NCBI RefSeq assembly: GCF_900099785.1
Contig: NZ_FNDS01000004.1
Coordinates: forward strand, 186,001 to 250,000
Direction: 5' to 3'
Length of the DNA stretch: 64,000 nt
DNA from: Pseudomonas panipatensis
Lineage (GTDB): Bacteria > Pseudomonadota > Gammaproteobacteria > Pseudomonadales > Pseudomonadaceae
Part shown: positions 1 through 10,146 of the stretch, in pieces
Layout: each line of letters opens with the position of its first letter
Position numbering within the stretch: the stretch's first letter is position 1
Notes under the pieces: generated by a model
What the model was told of the DNA's origin: nothing
Database searches by the model: none
What the model saw: only the letters and a program-made list of their open reading frames with translations
Program-made: the position numbers and the translations under genes

Positions 1-282
1 TAGCCAGCGCCGCGCCATGTCCTCGCCCGGCGAGCGACCAAAGCGGGTCTTCAGCAGGTTCTGCGACATGTAGAGGGGGAATTGCTCGACCACCGGCCAA
101 CCGCCGATGAGGAAGGTGCGCAGGGTGTCGAAGGACAGTTCGCCATCGCGCATGCGCCGGTACAACTCATGTTCGGTGACAGCGCGACGAGCAGGCTCGC
201 AAGCCTTCACCAGTTCCTGCGCCCACTGCGGGTAACTGCTCAGTTCCTTCAGCGGGCCACTGCGAAGAAAGATTTCGCTCAT
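1..282 (-). CDS. TenA/PqqC-like (heme-oxygenase fold) protein, N-terminal part
   Basis: This is the first 94 codons of a minus-strand gene that runs off the left edge of the window. It begins MSEIFLRSG and contains the pattern ELYRRMRDGELSFDTLRTFL, followed by a conserved GGWPVVEQFP stretch. That layout is typical of the short TenA/PqqC-like proteins of Pseudomonas, sometimes labelled iron-containing redox enzymes. The family has an all-helical heme-oxygenase-like fold and may bind a di-iron centre, but the metal ligands would lie in the missing part, so catalytic competence cannot be judged. It lies 63 bp downstream of the GGDEF/EAL gene on the same strand and could be cotranscribed with it. 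Its true function is unknown to me. The family call is moderately secure; the specific role is not. Confidence 0.6.
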   Translation of the reverse strand, partial: MSEIFLRSGPLKELSSYPQWAQELVKACEPARRAVTEHELYRRMRDGELSFDTLRTFLIGGWPVVEQFPLYMSQNLLKTRFGRSPGEDMARRWL

Positions 283-345
283 GCGGAGGCATCCCTGTGT
301 GCATAGACGACGAACGCCACAGCCTAATCGCCTGTGGGCCCGCTG

Positions 346-2802
346 TCACCGTCCGGAGGTTGTGTGCGACGCCAGCACGACCTCCACCGATCGCTCGGCA
401 TACTGCAGGCCGAAGAGTTGCGGGCGGCCCAGGGCGTAACCCTGGGCATAATCGACACCGATCTCGCGCAGGGCTTCGAGGATTTCCTGCGACTCGACGA
501 ACTCGGCCACCGTGCGCTTGCCCATGACATGGCCGATCTGGTTGATCACCTGGACCATGGCGCGGTCGATGGGGTCTTCGAGCATGTCCTTGATGAAGCT
601 GCCGTCGATCTTCAGGTAATCCACCGGCAGGTGCTTGAGATAGACGAAGGACGACATGCCGGCGCAGAAGTCGTCCAGCGAGAAGCGGTAGCCCAGTGCC
701 TTGAGTTCGTGGATGAACTGGGTGGCGCTGACCAGGTTGGCGATGGCGCTGGTTTCGGTGACCTCAAAGCAGATGCTCTGCGGCACCAGGCCGTAGCGCG
801 GCTGCAGCTCGCGCAGGAAGTCGATGAAGCCGCTGTCGCCGATGGTCGCGCCGGACAGGTTGATGGCGCAGGTGGCGATCGGCTCGCAGCCGCTGTCGCG
901 GCGCGCGGCCAAGGTCTTGAACGCCTGCTCGACCACCCAGCGGTCGATCTGCGGCATCAGGCCGTAACGCTCGGCGGCGGGAATGAAGTTGCTCGGCGCC
1001 ACCAGCCGGCCATTCTCGTCGGTCAGGCGCAGCAGCAACTCGACGTGCCGCCCCTCCTCGGCGTGCCCATCGACCGCCTGGATAGGCTGGGCGTAAAGGC
1101 AGAAACGGTCCTCTTCGAGGGCCTGGCGGATGCGCTGGACCCAGGCCATTTCGCCGAAGCGCATGGACAGCTCGCTGTCGTCCGGGCTGAACACCTGGAC
1201 GCGGTTGCGGCCCTTTTCCTTGGCCAGGTAGCAGGCCATGTCGGCGCAGCGCAGGGCCTCCTCCACCGACACCATCATCGCCGAGACGTGCACCACGCCG
1301 ATGCTCACGGTGATGTTGAAGGGCCGTCGATCCCAGACGAAGTACAGGCCTTCGACGCTCCGCCGCAGGCTCTCGGCGATCTGCTCGGCGACTTCCGGCG
1401 GACACCCCTCGAGCAGGATGCCGAACTCGTCACCGCCCAGCCGGGCCAGGGTGTCGCCCTCGCGCAGGCAGCCTTCGAGGCGGCTGCAGACCTGACGCAG
1501 AAGCTCATCGCCGGCGGCATGGCCGCAGGTGTCGTTGACCAGCTTGAACTGATCGAGATCCAGGTACATCAGCGAATGGCGGTCGTGCATGTGCGCCGAA
1601 CGCTCCAGCGCCTGCTTCAGGCGGAATTCGAATTCGCGGCGGTTGCACAGCCCGGTCAGGGCGTCGTGGGTCGCCTGCCAGGACAGGCTTTCCATGTACT
1701 GCCGCTCGCGGGTCATGTCGTGCAGCACCAGGGCCGCGCCGACGATACGCCCCTGCACGCGGATCGGCGTCCCCACCAGGGTCACCGCCAGATGGCTGCC
1801 GTCCAGGCGCTGCAGCACCTTGCTGGTTTCGCTGCCGGCCTCGACCTCGCCACGCAGCACCTGGCCGATCAGCGCGATGTCTTCCGCCGTGGCGTTTTCG
1901 TCGCGCATGTGCAGCAGCGACTTCAGCGGCAGGCCGATGGCCATTTCGCCGTCCCAGCCGATCATCCGTTCGGCGGCCGGATTGAGGTAGAGGATGCACT
2001 CCTGCTCATCGATGGTGATCACCGCGTCGCCGATGGCGGCCAGCGTCGTCTGCGCCTGTTCGCGCTCACGGTCGAGGGCGCCACGGAAGGCGTTCTGCGC
2101 CATCAGCAGCACGCCGGTGCGCCACACCGCCAGGGCAATCAGCATCAGGCCGAAGATGACGTTGACGCCCAGCAGCAGCCGCGTGATGTTGCGCGAGCCC
2201 TCGCCCAGCGCGGCGGAAAAGGCCTGGGACGGAGGCGCGACGTCATCGCTGATGGCCTGGATGCTTTGGCTCCAGTAGCTCAGCTCGCTGGCACTGGCCT
2301 GGCCGCTGTCGATGCGCGCGTGCATCAGGTCGGCGATGGTCGTCAGCCGGTCGAGGTAGCGGTCGCCTTCGATCCAGTAGCGCACGGCATCGCGGAAATA
2401 GGCGAAGTCATGGAAGTAGCGGTACAGCCAGATGATGGCGTCGACGTCGCCGGGATGGTTGCCGCCGGCCAGGATGCCCTGGCGCGCCAGTTCATAGTCC
2501 GGCTTTGCCCGGTCCATGGCCGAGCGAAACAGGCGATCGCCCAGCGGAATCGCGATCGCCGCCTGGAAGCGCCGGTAGTCCGAGGGGTCGCGGGTTTCGC
2601 CGTAGCGCTGCAGGTAATGCATGGCGTCCTTCTGGCCCTTCGACCAGAGGCTTTCGCCGCCGACATAGGCGCGTACCCCGGACATCAGGTACAGGCTGCC
2701 GCCGCCGAGCAATGCCTGCAGCAGGATCACGATGATGAACGGCCACACCAGCTTCAGCAGCTGGGAGTGATGGCGGGTACGACTGTGTCCTGTTTCACCC
2801 AT
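346..2802 (-). CDS. rbdA: membrane PAS-GGDEF-EAL cyclic di-GMP enzyme, RbdA type
   Basis: This 818-residue protein makes and/or degrades cyclic di-GMP at the inner membrane. A first membrane helix lies near residues 17-40, a roughly 165-residue periplasmic sensor region follows, and a second helix lies near 208-232. A PAS domain (about 250-370), a GGDEF domain (about 380-540) and an EAL domain (about 550-818) come next. The cyclase signature GGDEF is intact at 456-460, and an inhibitory-site RxxD (REGD, 447-450) sits five residues before it. The EAL motif reads ELL at 588-590. The downstream DDFCAGMSSF, KIDGSF and AEFVES elements are present, so phosphodiesterase activity is plausible. Length, the ELL variant and proximity to bolA and fumC match P. 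aeruginosa RbdA (PA0861), a biofilm-dispersal regulator, as I recall it. Orthology is inferred from these features. Confidence 0.8.
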   Translation of the reverse strand: MGETGHSRTRHHSQLLKLVWPFIIVILLQALLGGGSLYLMSGVRAYVGGESLWSKGQKDAMHYLQRYGETRDPSDYRRFQAAIAIPLGDRLFRSAMDRAKPDYELARQGILAGGNHPGDVDAIIWLYRYFHDFAYFRDAVRYWIEGDRYLDRLTTIADLMHARIDSGQASASELSYWSQSIQAISDDVAPPSQAFSAALGEGSRNITRLLLGVNVIFGLMLIALAVWRTGVLLMAQNAFRGALDREREQAQTTLAAIGDAVITIDEQECILYLNPAAERMIGWDGEMAIGLPLKSLLHMRDENATAEDIALIGQVLRGEVEAGSETSKVLQRLDGSHLAVTLVGTPIRVQGRIVGAALVLHDMTRERQYMESLSWQATHDALTGLCNRREFEFRLKQALERSAHMHDRHSLMYLDLDQFKLVNDTCGHAAGDELLRQVCSRLEGCLREGDTLARLGGDEFGILLEGCPPEVAEQIAESLRRSVEGLYFVWDRRPFNITVSIGVVHVSAMMVSVEEALRCADMACYLAKEKGRNRVQVFSPDDSELSMRFGEMAWVQRIRQALEEDRFCLYAQPIQAVDGHAEEGRHVELLLRLTDENGRLVAPSNFIPAAERYGLMPQIDRWVVEQAFKTLAARRDSGCEPIATCAINLSGATIGDSGFIDFLRELQPRYGLVPQSICFEVTETSAIANLVSATQFIHELKALGYRFSLDDFCAGMSSFVYLKHLPVDYLKIDGSFIKDMLEDPIDRAMVQVINQIGHVMGKRTVAEFVESQEILEALREIGVDYAQGYALGRPQLFGLQYAERSVEVVLASHTTSGR

Positions 2803-2902
2803 GGAGAGTCCTGGATTCCTTTCGTTTCCCTGCTCGCCCGCTGCGATGGCACCAACGGACCCGACCCGACGAGATCGGACAGCTGTGTATGCGTCCCCCT
2901 AA

Positions 2903-2930
2903 CTCATAGCCGATGACACCGATTCCACAA
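2903..2930 (-). promoter_or_regulatory. possible sigma-70 promoter of the GGDEF/EAL gene
   Basis: On the minus strand TTGTGG (2930-2925) and TATGAG (2908-2903) are separated by 16 bases, about 100 bp upstream of the rbdA-like start codon. The match is moderate and unsupported by other data. The remaining 280-bp gap up to the DsbA-like gene shows no further gene. Confidence 0.3.
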
Positions 2931-3081
2931 GCCCGTGGCGGCGGAAACCGTGCAAATGGCGGCGGTAGCGAGACCGGGGGCACAGCGGCGGGGGAGATTT
3001 CCAGGAATGCGCGGCGGCCGTCAACGCGCTTGGCGGCGGAACCGGAGCGGCGACCGACAGCCGGGCTGCCGGCAGGCAGGT

Positions 3082-3720
3082 TCAGGCCTGGCGACCGCGC
3101 TCCAGCCAACGCGCCAACATCGGCGCGAGTTCTTCCAGCGGCTGGTACCCGTTGGTCAGCAGCGCCAGTTGGCCATTGCGCTCGGCCAGCAGCGTGGGGA
3201 AGCCGGCGATGCCCAGGTCGCGCGCCCAGGAGAAGTCGGCCTGGGTCGCCAGGTGGATTTCCTGGCTGTCGAACAACTCGGCGAACTCGATGCGTGGCAG
3301 GCCGACGCTTTCGGCCAGCTGGGCCAGGGTCGCCGCCGCGGTCACGTCGCGCCCCTCGACGTAGAAGGCCTGCTGGATGGCCTTGACCAGCGCCCAGGCG
3401 TACTCATCGTCGAGGCGCCGCGCGGCCACCACTGCGCGGCAGGCCGGCTCGGTGTCGTAGACGAAGCCTTCGGGCAAGGCCCCCTCGAAGCGGAATGGCT
3501 GGCCGGTGGCTTTCGCCACCGCCTGCCAGTGTTCAAGGATGTAGCGCCGGGTGGTCGGTTCGAGCGCCGCGCCCTGCCCGGTGCGCAGGCCGCCGAGCAC
3601 CAGCGCCAGCGGTACGCCCGCGGCCGCCGCCTGCTCCACCAGGGCCTGCGCCACCGGCGCGAAGCCCCAGCACCAGGAACACATCGGGTCCATCACATAG
3701 AGCAGGCGGGCATTGGCCAC
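3082..3720 (-). CDS. DsbA-family (thioredoxin-fold) protein with CSWCW motif
   Basis: This 212-residue cytosolic protein of the DsbA/FrnE-like thioredoxin superfamily starts MANARLLYVMDPMCSWCW. The CxxC redox motif follows the first beta strand directly. A helical insertion follows, and the cis-proline element is visible as GIAGFPTLL near residue 165. There is no signal peptide, which separates it from periplasmic DsbA. The start is GTG (3720-3718) with a GAGGA ribosome site 7 bases upstream. The preceding trhO stop lies only 3 bases away, so the two genes are almost certainly one transcript and probably translationally coupled. The family covers 2-hydroxychromene isomerases and disulfide oxidoreductases; the intact CxxC favours a redox role. 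The substrate is unknown. Confidence 0.8.
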   Translation of the reverse strand: MANARLLYVMDPMCSWCWGFAPVAQALVEQAAAAGVPLALVLGGLRTGQGAALEPTTRRYILEHWQAVAKATGQPFRFEGALPEGFVYDTEPACRAVVAARRLDDEYAWALVKAIQQAFYVEGRDVTAAATLAQLAESVGLPRIEFAELFDSQEIHLATQADFSWARDLGIAGFPTLLAERNGQLALLTNGYQPLEELAPMLARWLERGRQA

Positions 3721-3723
3721 GGG

Positions 3724-4665
3724 TCAATCCTCCAGGGCGGCCTGGCGCGGGTCGCGGCCGATGGGATGCGGCTGGTTGCGCGCCTTGGCCAGCTCGATCT
3801 GCTTCTGCCGCTCGCGGGCGCTGGCGCGGGTCTTCTCGCTCAGCGAGTCCCAGCAGTGCGGGCAACTGATGCCTGGCGCGTAGTGCTCGGACTGGCGGTC
3901 TTGCGCGGAGATCGGGTTGCGGCAGGCGTGGCACTGGTCATAGTCGCCCTCGGACAGATCGTGGCGCACCGTCACCCGGTTGTCGAAGACGAAGCAGTCG
4001 CCGCGCCAGCGGGTTTCCGCCTCGGGCACTTCCTCCAGGTATTTGAGGATGCCGCCCTTGAGGTGGTAGACCTCCTCGAAACCCTCGCCGAGCATGTAGC
4101 TGGAGGCCTTTTCGCAACGGATGCCACCGGTGCAGAACATCGCCACCTTCTTGTGCCGGGCCGGATCGTAGTGGGCCTTGATGTACTCGGGGAACTCGCG
4201 GAACGACTTGGTCTGCGGGTCCACCGCACCCTCGAAGGTGCCGATGGCCACTTCGTAGTCGTTGCGGGTGTCGATCAGCAGCACCTCGGGGTCGGTGATC
4301 AGCGCGTTCCAGTCCTTGGGCTCGACATAGGTGCCGACGCGGCGGTTGGGATCGACGCCGGGCACGCCGAGGGTGACGATTTCCTTCTTCAGCTTGACCT
4401 TGGTGCGGTAGAAGGGCTGTTCGTCGCAATACGACTCCTTGTGGTCGATATCGACCAGGCGCGGATCGCTGCGCAGCCAGGCGAGCAGCGCGTCGATGCC
4501 CTCGCGGGAGCCGGAAACGGTGCCGTTGATGCCCTCTTCGGCGAGCAACAGGGTGCCCTTGACGCCGTTATCGAGGAGGGTTTGCAGCAGGGGTTCGCGC
4601 AGCGCGACGTAGTCCGGCAGGGAGACGAACTTGTACAGCGCCGCCACGACGATGGAGCGGGTCAT
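3724..4665 (-). CDS. trhO: tRNA uridine(34) hydroxylase (rhodanese-related, YceA family)
   Basis: TrhO catalyses O2-dependent formation of 5-hydroxyuridine at position 34 of certain tRNAs. The protein (313 residues) has an N-terminal ferredoxin-like region starting [16 protein letters not shown] and a central rhodanese domain. The catalytic cysteine lies in [14 protein letters not shown]. The C-terminal segment contains two CxxC-type pairs (CHAC and CPHC) that look metal-binding. I chose the ATG at 4665 because a TGGAGG ribosome site lies 9 bases upstream; an in-frame ATG three codons earlier abuts that site and is less likely. The gene is followed at once by the DsbA-like gene. The family is widespread in Pseudomonas and the call is secure. 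Confidence 0.9.
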   Translation of the reverse strand: MTRSIVVAALYKFVSLPDYVALREPLLQTLLDNGVKGTLLLAEEGINGTVSGSREGIDALLAWLRSDPRLVDIDHKESYCDEQPFYRTKVKLKKEIVTLGVPGVDPNRRVGTYVEPKDWNALITDPEVLLIDTRNDYEVAIGTFEGAVDPQTKSFREFPEYIKAHYDPARHKKVAMFCTGGIRCEKASSYMLGEGFEEVYHLKGGILKYLEEVPEAETRWRGDCFVFDNRVTVRHDLSEGDYDQCHACRNPISAQDRQSEHYAPGISCPHCWDSLSEKTRASARERQKQIELAKARNQPHPIGRDPRQAALED

Positions 4666-4708
4666 GGGGTACATCCTCCAGTGGTCGCCCACGCAAAGGG
4701 CGGACCGG

Positions 4709-4741
4709 ATCAGAAAAGACAACGCCGGCAAGGAGCCGGCG
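4709..4741 (-). terminator. rho-independent terminator of bolA
   Basis: On the minus strand a 7-bp stem (CGCCGGC/GCCGGCG, 4741-4723) with a 5-base loop is followed by TTGTCTTTTCTG. It lies about 30 bp after the bolA stop and before trhO, so it may separate the two transcripts. Confidence 0.65.
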
Positions 4742-4773
4742 CTGGGGCATTCTAGCGCAATGATCGGACAGCG

Positions 4774-5079
4774 TCAGTGATCGTGCTTGCTGCCGCCCTT
4801 GCAGGTCGGCGAGTCCGGCGCCGCGCCTTGCTCGGCCCACTCCTCGGGGGTGTAGGTGTGCAAGGCCAGGGCGTGGAACTGGCCCATCAGCTCGCCGAGG
4901 CTGGCATAGACCTTCTGGTGCCGCTTGACCGCGTTCAGCCCGGCGAACACCGGGCTGACCACCACGGCCTTGAAGTGCGTTTCCAGGCCACGGCTGTGCA
5001 TATGGCTTTCGTCGAGCACCTCCAGGTGCTGCGGCTCGAGTGCGGCCAGGGCGGTCTGGATTCGTTCACGCATGCTCAT
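4774..5079 (-). CDS. bolA: BolA family protein
   Basis: This protein of about 101 residues has the BolA/IbaG fold. It begins MSMRERIQTAL and carries the conserved HFKAVVVSPVF strand with the following VKRHQKVY helix. Then comes LGELMGQFHALALHTYTPEEW, the segment that defines the family. BolA proteins pair with monothiol glutaredoxins to handle iron-sulfur clusters and affect stress morphology. Start choice is uncertain: an ATG two codons further upstream (5085) is also in frame, but a GAG core sits at better spacing for the ATG at 5079. The C-terminal tail contains a cysteine (SPTCKGGSKHDH), as in many Pseudomonas BolA proteins. It lies downstream of the DUF2059 gene on the same strand. Confidence 0.85.
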   Translation of the reverse strand: MSMRERIQTALAALEPQHLEVLDESHMHSRGLETHFKAVVVSPVFAGLNAVKRHQKVYASLGELMGQFHALALHTYTPEEWAEQGAAPDSPTCKGGSKHDH

Positions 5080-5103
5080 GGTCATACTCGCTAAGCGGCT
5101 GGA

Positions 5104-5616
5104 TCAGGGCTTCTGGGCCGGGGCCGCCGGGGCCTTCACGCCGAGTTCCTTGTCCATGTCGGCCATCAGCTTGTTCACCGGATCGACGGCGGTCTGCAGT
5201 TTGGCCTGGGTCATCTGAGCGGACTGCGCGGTCAGGCGCGGCATCTTGGTCAGGACTTTCTGGCCCAGCGGCGAGGCGTAGAAATCGTTCAGTTGCTTGA
5301 GTTCCGACTCGCTGAAGTTGTCGGTGTAGAGCTTGATCAGGTCCGGCTTGATCTTGTCCCAGCCCACGGCGCGGTCCAGCTCGGCGTTGGCCTTGGCCTG
5401 GTAACGGTCGAGCACGGCCTTCTTGCTGTCCGGCGCCTTGGCCTGGGCGAAGCGCTGGGCGAACATCTCTTGCACCTGGGCGTAGACCGGCACGGTGAGC
5501 TTGTCGGCGTGGACCTGTTTGAGGAATTTCTCGGCCTCGGCGGCGGAATCGGCGAGGGCGACGGAGCTGAAACCAACGAGCAGTGCGGCGGTGCAGAGTT
5601 TGCGAAGGGCGGTCAT
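5104..5616 (-). CDS. secreted DUF2059 domain protein
   Basis: This 170-residue protein has a clear signal peptide (MTALRKLCTAALLVGFSSVALA, ending near residue 22), so it should be periplasmic. The mature part is helical and carries the DUF2059 pattern, with LIKLYTDNFSESELKQLNDFY followed by SPLGQKVLTKMPRL. The function of DUF2059 is not known. The C-terminus ends in an Ala/Pro-rich tail (KAPAAPAQKP). The ATG at 5616 is supported by AAGGA about 7 bases upstream; an upstream in-frame ATG lacks a signal-like sequence immediately after it and was rejected. The gene is divergent from the DUF2804 gene and precedes bolA by 24 bp, so the two may be cotranscribed. Confidence 0.8.
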   Translation of the reverse strand: MTALRKLCTAALLVGFSSVALADSAAEAEKFLKQVHADKLTVPVYAQVQEMFAQRFAQAKAPDSKKAVLDRYQAKANAELDRAVGWDKIKPDLIKLYTDNFSESELKQLNDFYASPLGQKVLTKMPRLTAQSAQMTQAKLQTAVDPVNKLMADMDKELGVKAPAAPAQKP

Positions 5617-5812
5617 GAGCAGTCCTTGAGTCTGGAGGATGTGTCCCTTGGGACCCGACATTCTGCGCCTAAGTTCGGAATCGCCTCAAGCGGCTCCTGA
5701 GTAACGGTGCGCGACGCCCCGAGGCTCGCGAGTGGTGGAAAGTGACCGCCTTCTCTTGTCCTCCCCCAGGCGAAACGGCATGCTGAGACGCATTGTCACA
5801 TGGACGTGTTCG

Positions 5813-6817
5813 ATGACCTCCCAGGCCCGCTTCCCCGCCGAGCAAATGCTGTGCGACCCGCAAGGGCGGCTGAATCCCGCCGCCGTCGGCTGGTCGGTGC
5901 GTCCGCAGCTCCGTTGCGCCCTGCCGGGTCACCACGGGCGGCGCAAACGCTGGAACCACTGGTGCCTGGTCGCCCCCGGCTGGATGCTCTCGCTGACCAT
6001 CGCCGACCTCGACTACCTCGGCTACGGCGCCCTCTACTTTCTCGACCTGAACAGCGGCAAGGCCGTCTCCCGCACCGTGCTCAGCCCGCTGGCGCGCGGC
6101 TGCGAGCTGCCCGACCGGCCCCACCAGAGCCACGCCTTCCATCACGACCGCCTCGACCTCAGTTTCGACGACCAGCCCGGTCGCCTGCGCATTGGCGCCC
6201 ACGCCTGCGATGTCGGTGGCGAGCCGCTGTGCCTGGCGCTGGAGGTGCAGCGGCCGGCGCACCTGGAGTCGATCAACCTGGTGGTGCCCATGGGCGAGCG
6301 GCATTTCCACGCCTGCAGCCGACAGATGGGCCTGCCGCTGAGCGGCAGCCTGCACCTGGGCGGCCAGAGCTACCACTGCGCGCCGGACCAGAGCTTCGCC
6401 GCGCTGGACTTCGGTCGCGGCGTCTGGCCGTTCAGGAGCCACTGGACCCGCGCTGCCTTCTCCGCGCCCGGCGGCATCGCCGGCAACTTCGGCGCCGGCT
6501 GGACCGACCACGGCGAGTTGAAGGAGAACGCCCTGTGGTTCGGCGGCGAGCTGCAGCGCCTGGGCAGCGCCGTGGACATCCGCCAGGCGCCCCACGACCC
6601 ACTGGCGCCCTGGACCCTGAGCAGCCCCGACCAGCGCGTCGAGCTGCGCTTCACCCCGCTCAAACTGCACCGCGCGGCGCCGCGCCTGGGCCTGCTGTTC
6701 GCCGAGACCAGCCAGTGGTTCGGCCATTACGACGGCTTCCTGCGCACCCTCGATGGCCAGCAGGTGCCGGTCACGCGGGCGCTGGGCTGGATCGGCGAAA
6801 CCCACGCGCGCTGGTGA
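5813..6817 (+). CDS. DUF2804 domain protein
   Basis: This protein of about 334 residues belongs to the DUF2804 family, large beta-rich proteins of unknown function that resemble lipocalin-type barrels. Recognisable elements are the opening [13 protein letters not shown] with GWSVRP, then [21 protein letters not shown] and the strongly conserved [26 protein letters not shown] and [10 protein letters not shown] follow. No signal peptide or membrane helix is visible. The start is uncertain: the ATG at 5813 gives a typical N-terminus but has no obvious ribosome site, whereas the in-frame ATG at 5780 follows an AGGCGA sequence. It is transcribed toward fumC with a 92-bp gap. Substrate or partner cannot be inferred. 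Confidence 0.75.
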   Translation: MTSQARFPAEQMLCDPQGRLNPAAVGWSVRPQLRCALPGHHGRRKRWNHWCLVAPGWMLSLTIADLDYLGYGALYFLDLNSGKAVSRTVLSPLARGCELPDRPHQSHAFHHDRLDLSFDDQPGRLRIGAHACDVGGEPLCLALEVQRPAHLESINLVVPMGERHFHACSRQMGLPLSGSLHLGGQSYHCAPDQSFAALDFGRGVWPFRSHWTRAAFSAPGGIAGNFGAGWTDHGELKENALWFGGELQRLGSAVDIRQAPHDPLAPWTLSSPDQRVELRFTPLKLHRAAPRLGLLFAETSQWFGHYDGFLRTLDGQQVPVTRALGWIGETHARW

Positions 6818-6909
6818 GGCGGCAAGCGATCGTCGACAGCGACCGGCAGCGGAACCCCACCGCCGGCGCAGAGCCTAAACTCCCTCAATCCACCTCGGGA
6901 GATCGCCTT

Positions 6910-8296
<1,387 letters not shown>

Positions 8297-8304
<8 letters not shown>

Positions 8305-8920
8305 AGGCGGCAAATCCGGCGCCACGCCCCTGGAGGGCGACGGCAAGCGCATCCTGCTGATCCTCGGCACGCCCAAGGCCGACGGCTTCTGCCACGCCCT
8401 GGCCGAGGCCTATGCCCAGGGCGCGCGCAGCCGCGACCAGGTGGTGCGCGTGCTCAAGCTCGGCGAGCTGCACTTCGACCCGGTGCTGCGCGGCGGCTAC
8501 GAACGCAGCCAGGAGCTCGAACCCGATCTGCTCGACGCCCAGCGCCAACTGCACTGGGCGCAACACCTGACCCTGGTCTACCCGATCTGGTGGGGCGGCC
8601 TGCCGGCGCTGTTGCAGGGCTTCTTCGACCGCGTCTTCCTGCCTGGCTTCGCCTTCCGCTACCACAGGCCGCAAGACCGCGAGCCAGAGCCGCTGCTCGG
8701 CGGACGCAGCGCCGATCTGCTGGTCAGCCACGACCAGGCGCACTGGCGCTACCGCCTGCGCCAGGACGCCCCGGCGCATCGCCAGATGGTCCGCTGCATC
8801 CTCGGCCCCTGCGGCATCCGCACCCGCCACCTGGAGGAATTCAGCCCCTTGCGCAACTCCAGCGAGGAGCAGCGCCAGGCCTGGCTGAAGCGTGCCCGGC
8901 AGTTGGGCGCCCAGCGCTGA
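8297..8920 (+). CDS. NAD(P)H-dependent flavodoxin-fold oxidoreductase
   Basis: This 207-residue protein has the NQO/MdaB/KefF-type flavodoxin fold. After a short variable N-terminus comes [21 protein letters not shown], the first strand and phosphate-binding loop. [30 protein letters not shown] follows, the hallmark of two-electron quinone or nitro reductases binding FMN or FAD. The start codon lies inside the end of fumC (8-base overlap), which implies cotranscription. A perfect hairpin after its stop probably ends the unit. The physiological acceptor is unknown; quinone reduction or regulation of a potassium efflux system are family roles, but no kef gene is nearby. Confidence 0.8.
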
Positions 8921-8929
8921 GAGCGCAAT

Positions 8930-8961
8930 GGGCTGACAGGCGATTCCAAGGCTGTCAGCCC
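8930..8961 (+). terminator. hairpin terminator after fumC operon
   Basis: A perfect 10-bp inverted repeat (GGGCTGACAG/CTGTCAGCCC) with a 12-base loop begins 10 bp after the stop codon. It is followed by GTATTCTCTTCTC, a weak U-tract. Confidence 0.55.
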
Positions 8962-9119
8962 GTATTCTCTTCTCCCACCTACAAAACACCGCCCATTCAG
9001 GCTTGCGTCCTACCTCTGCCTAAGACACCGCTTAAAGCCAGGGTTGGCGGCCTTGCCTAGCATCCCAGGCCATGCCGCCCCGCCCTTGGGGCGGCGTCGA
9101 TCGTTCCTTGGGAGGAAAC

Positions 9120-9806
9120 ATGCTTCGCAAACTCGGTGCCGAACTGATCGGCACGTTCTGGCTGGTTCTGGGCGGCTGCGGCAGCGCGGTGCTGGCCGCG
9201 CACTTCGCCGATGTCGGTATCGGTCTGCTCGGGGTGTCCCTGGCCTTCGGCCTGACGGTAGTGACCATGGCCTACGCCATCGGCCCGATCTCCGGCTGCC
9301 ACCTCAACCCGGCGGTGAGCCTGGGCCTGTGCGTCGGCGGGCGCTTCCCGCTCAGCCAGTTGGCGCCCTATGTGCTGGCCCAAGTGCTCGGCGGACTGCT
9401 GGCCGGCGCCGCGCTCTACGCGATCGCCAGTGGCGCGGTTGGCTTCGACTCGCTGAAAGGCTTCGCCGCCAACGGCTACGGCGAGCATTCGCCGGGGGGC
9501 TACAGCCTGCAGGCGGTGCTGCTCTGCGAACTGCTGCTGACCGCCTTCTTCCTCTTCATCATCATGGGCGTCACCGACCAGGAGGCTCCCGCCGGCTTCG
9601 CCCCGCTGGCCATCGGCCTGGCGCTGACGCTGATCCACCTGATCAGCATTCCGGTGAGCAACACCTCGGTGAACCCGGCGCGCAGCCTGGCCGTGGCGGT
9701 CTTCGCCGGTCCCTGGGCGCTGAACCAGTTGTGGCTGTTCTGGGTCGCCCCGCTGGCCGGCGGCGCCCTCGGCGCCATGGTCTACCGGGTACTGCGCGGC
9801 CGCTGA
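9120..9806 (+). CDS. aqpZ: aquaporin Z
   Basis: This 228-residue inner-membrane water channel of the MIP family has six membrane helices. Both NPA boxes are present, in [11 protein letters not shown] (loop B) and [10 protein letters not shown] (loop E). The histidine of the aromatic/arginine filter is expected in LIHLIS, and the arginine after the second NPA is present. The N-terminus [26 protein letters not shown] is characteristic of AqpZ rather than GlpF. The ATG at 9120 is preceded by GGGAGGAAAC, a strong ribosome site. It stands alone between a terminator and a repeat region, so it is probably monocistronic. Confidence 0.93.
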   Translation: MLRKLGAELIGTFWLVLGGCGSAVLAAHFADVGIGLLGVSLAFGLTVVTMAYAIGPISGCHLNPAVSLGLCVGGRFPLSQLAPYVLAQVLGGLLAGAALYAIASGAVGFDSLKGFAANGYGEHSPGGYSLQAVLLCELLLTAFFLFIIMGVTDQEAPAGFAPLAIGLALTLIHLISIPVSNTSVNPARSLAVAVFAGPWALNQLWLFWVAPLAGGALGAMVYRVLRGR

Positions 9807-10146
9807 GACAAACGCCGCCCCGTCGGACGGCGTTGAGCGCAGCCTTACCCATCGCCTGGGCTGCCGGGCAACCGCATGGGTTTCGCGGGCTCAACCCATC
9901 CTACGGAGGCCACGTCGGTGTGGCCGGGGGTCCGAAGAAGGCCGTGAAGCGCAGCGATTCCCATCATCCGCTGCATGGAAATGCCTGACCGCATGGGTTT
10001 CGCGGGCTCAACCCATCCTACGGGGGCCACGTCGGTGTGGCCGGGGGTTCGTAGGATGGCGTTGAGCGCAGCGATTCCCATCATCCGCTGCATGGAAATG
10101 CCTGACCGCATGGGTTTCGCGGGCTCACGCCGTCCTGCGAGGCGGT
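9807..10146. other. gene-free interval between aqpZ and EamA gene, filled by repeats
   Basis: This 340-bp convergent intergenic region contains no supportable gene. A short piece at about 9828-9843 (GGACGGCGTTGAGCGCAGC) belongs to the same repeat family as the tandem array that follows it. Short open frames here merely read through the repeat units. Confidence 0.7.
9872..10127. repeat. 117-bp tandem direct repeat, two copies plus partial third
   Basis: Unit 1 spans 9872-9988 and unit 2 spans 9989-10105. They start with the same CCGCATGGGTTTCGCGGGCT and end with GCATGGAAATGCCTGA. A third partial unit (10106-10127) repeats the first 22 bases and then diverges. Each unit carries the dyad ATGGGTT/AACCCAT and the element GTAGGATGGCGTTGAGCGCA or a degenerate version of it. 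This latter element is the type of intergenic sequence I associate with many Pseudomonas genomes. Differences between units are concentrated in the middle (positions about 65-85 of the unit). Confidence 0.85.

Noticed and set aside
334-2916. An 860-codon open frame on the plus strand opposite the GGDEF/EAL gene
   Set aside because: It is antisense to a gene with complete domain motifs and its product is a His/Gln/Ala-rich sequence typical of the complement of high-GC codons. Similar long shadows face the decarboxylase, the NCS1 permease, fumC, ptrB and others.
9845-10111. An 88-codon frame on the minus strand with an internal repeat
   Set aside because: It is read-through of the 117-bp DNA repeat and has no ribosome site; the periodicity belongs to the DNA element, not to a protein.
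9872-10127. CRISPR array
   Set aside because: The repeat unit is 117 bp and directly abutting, with no unique spacers of regular length, and no cas gene is present.
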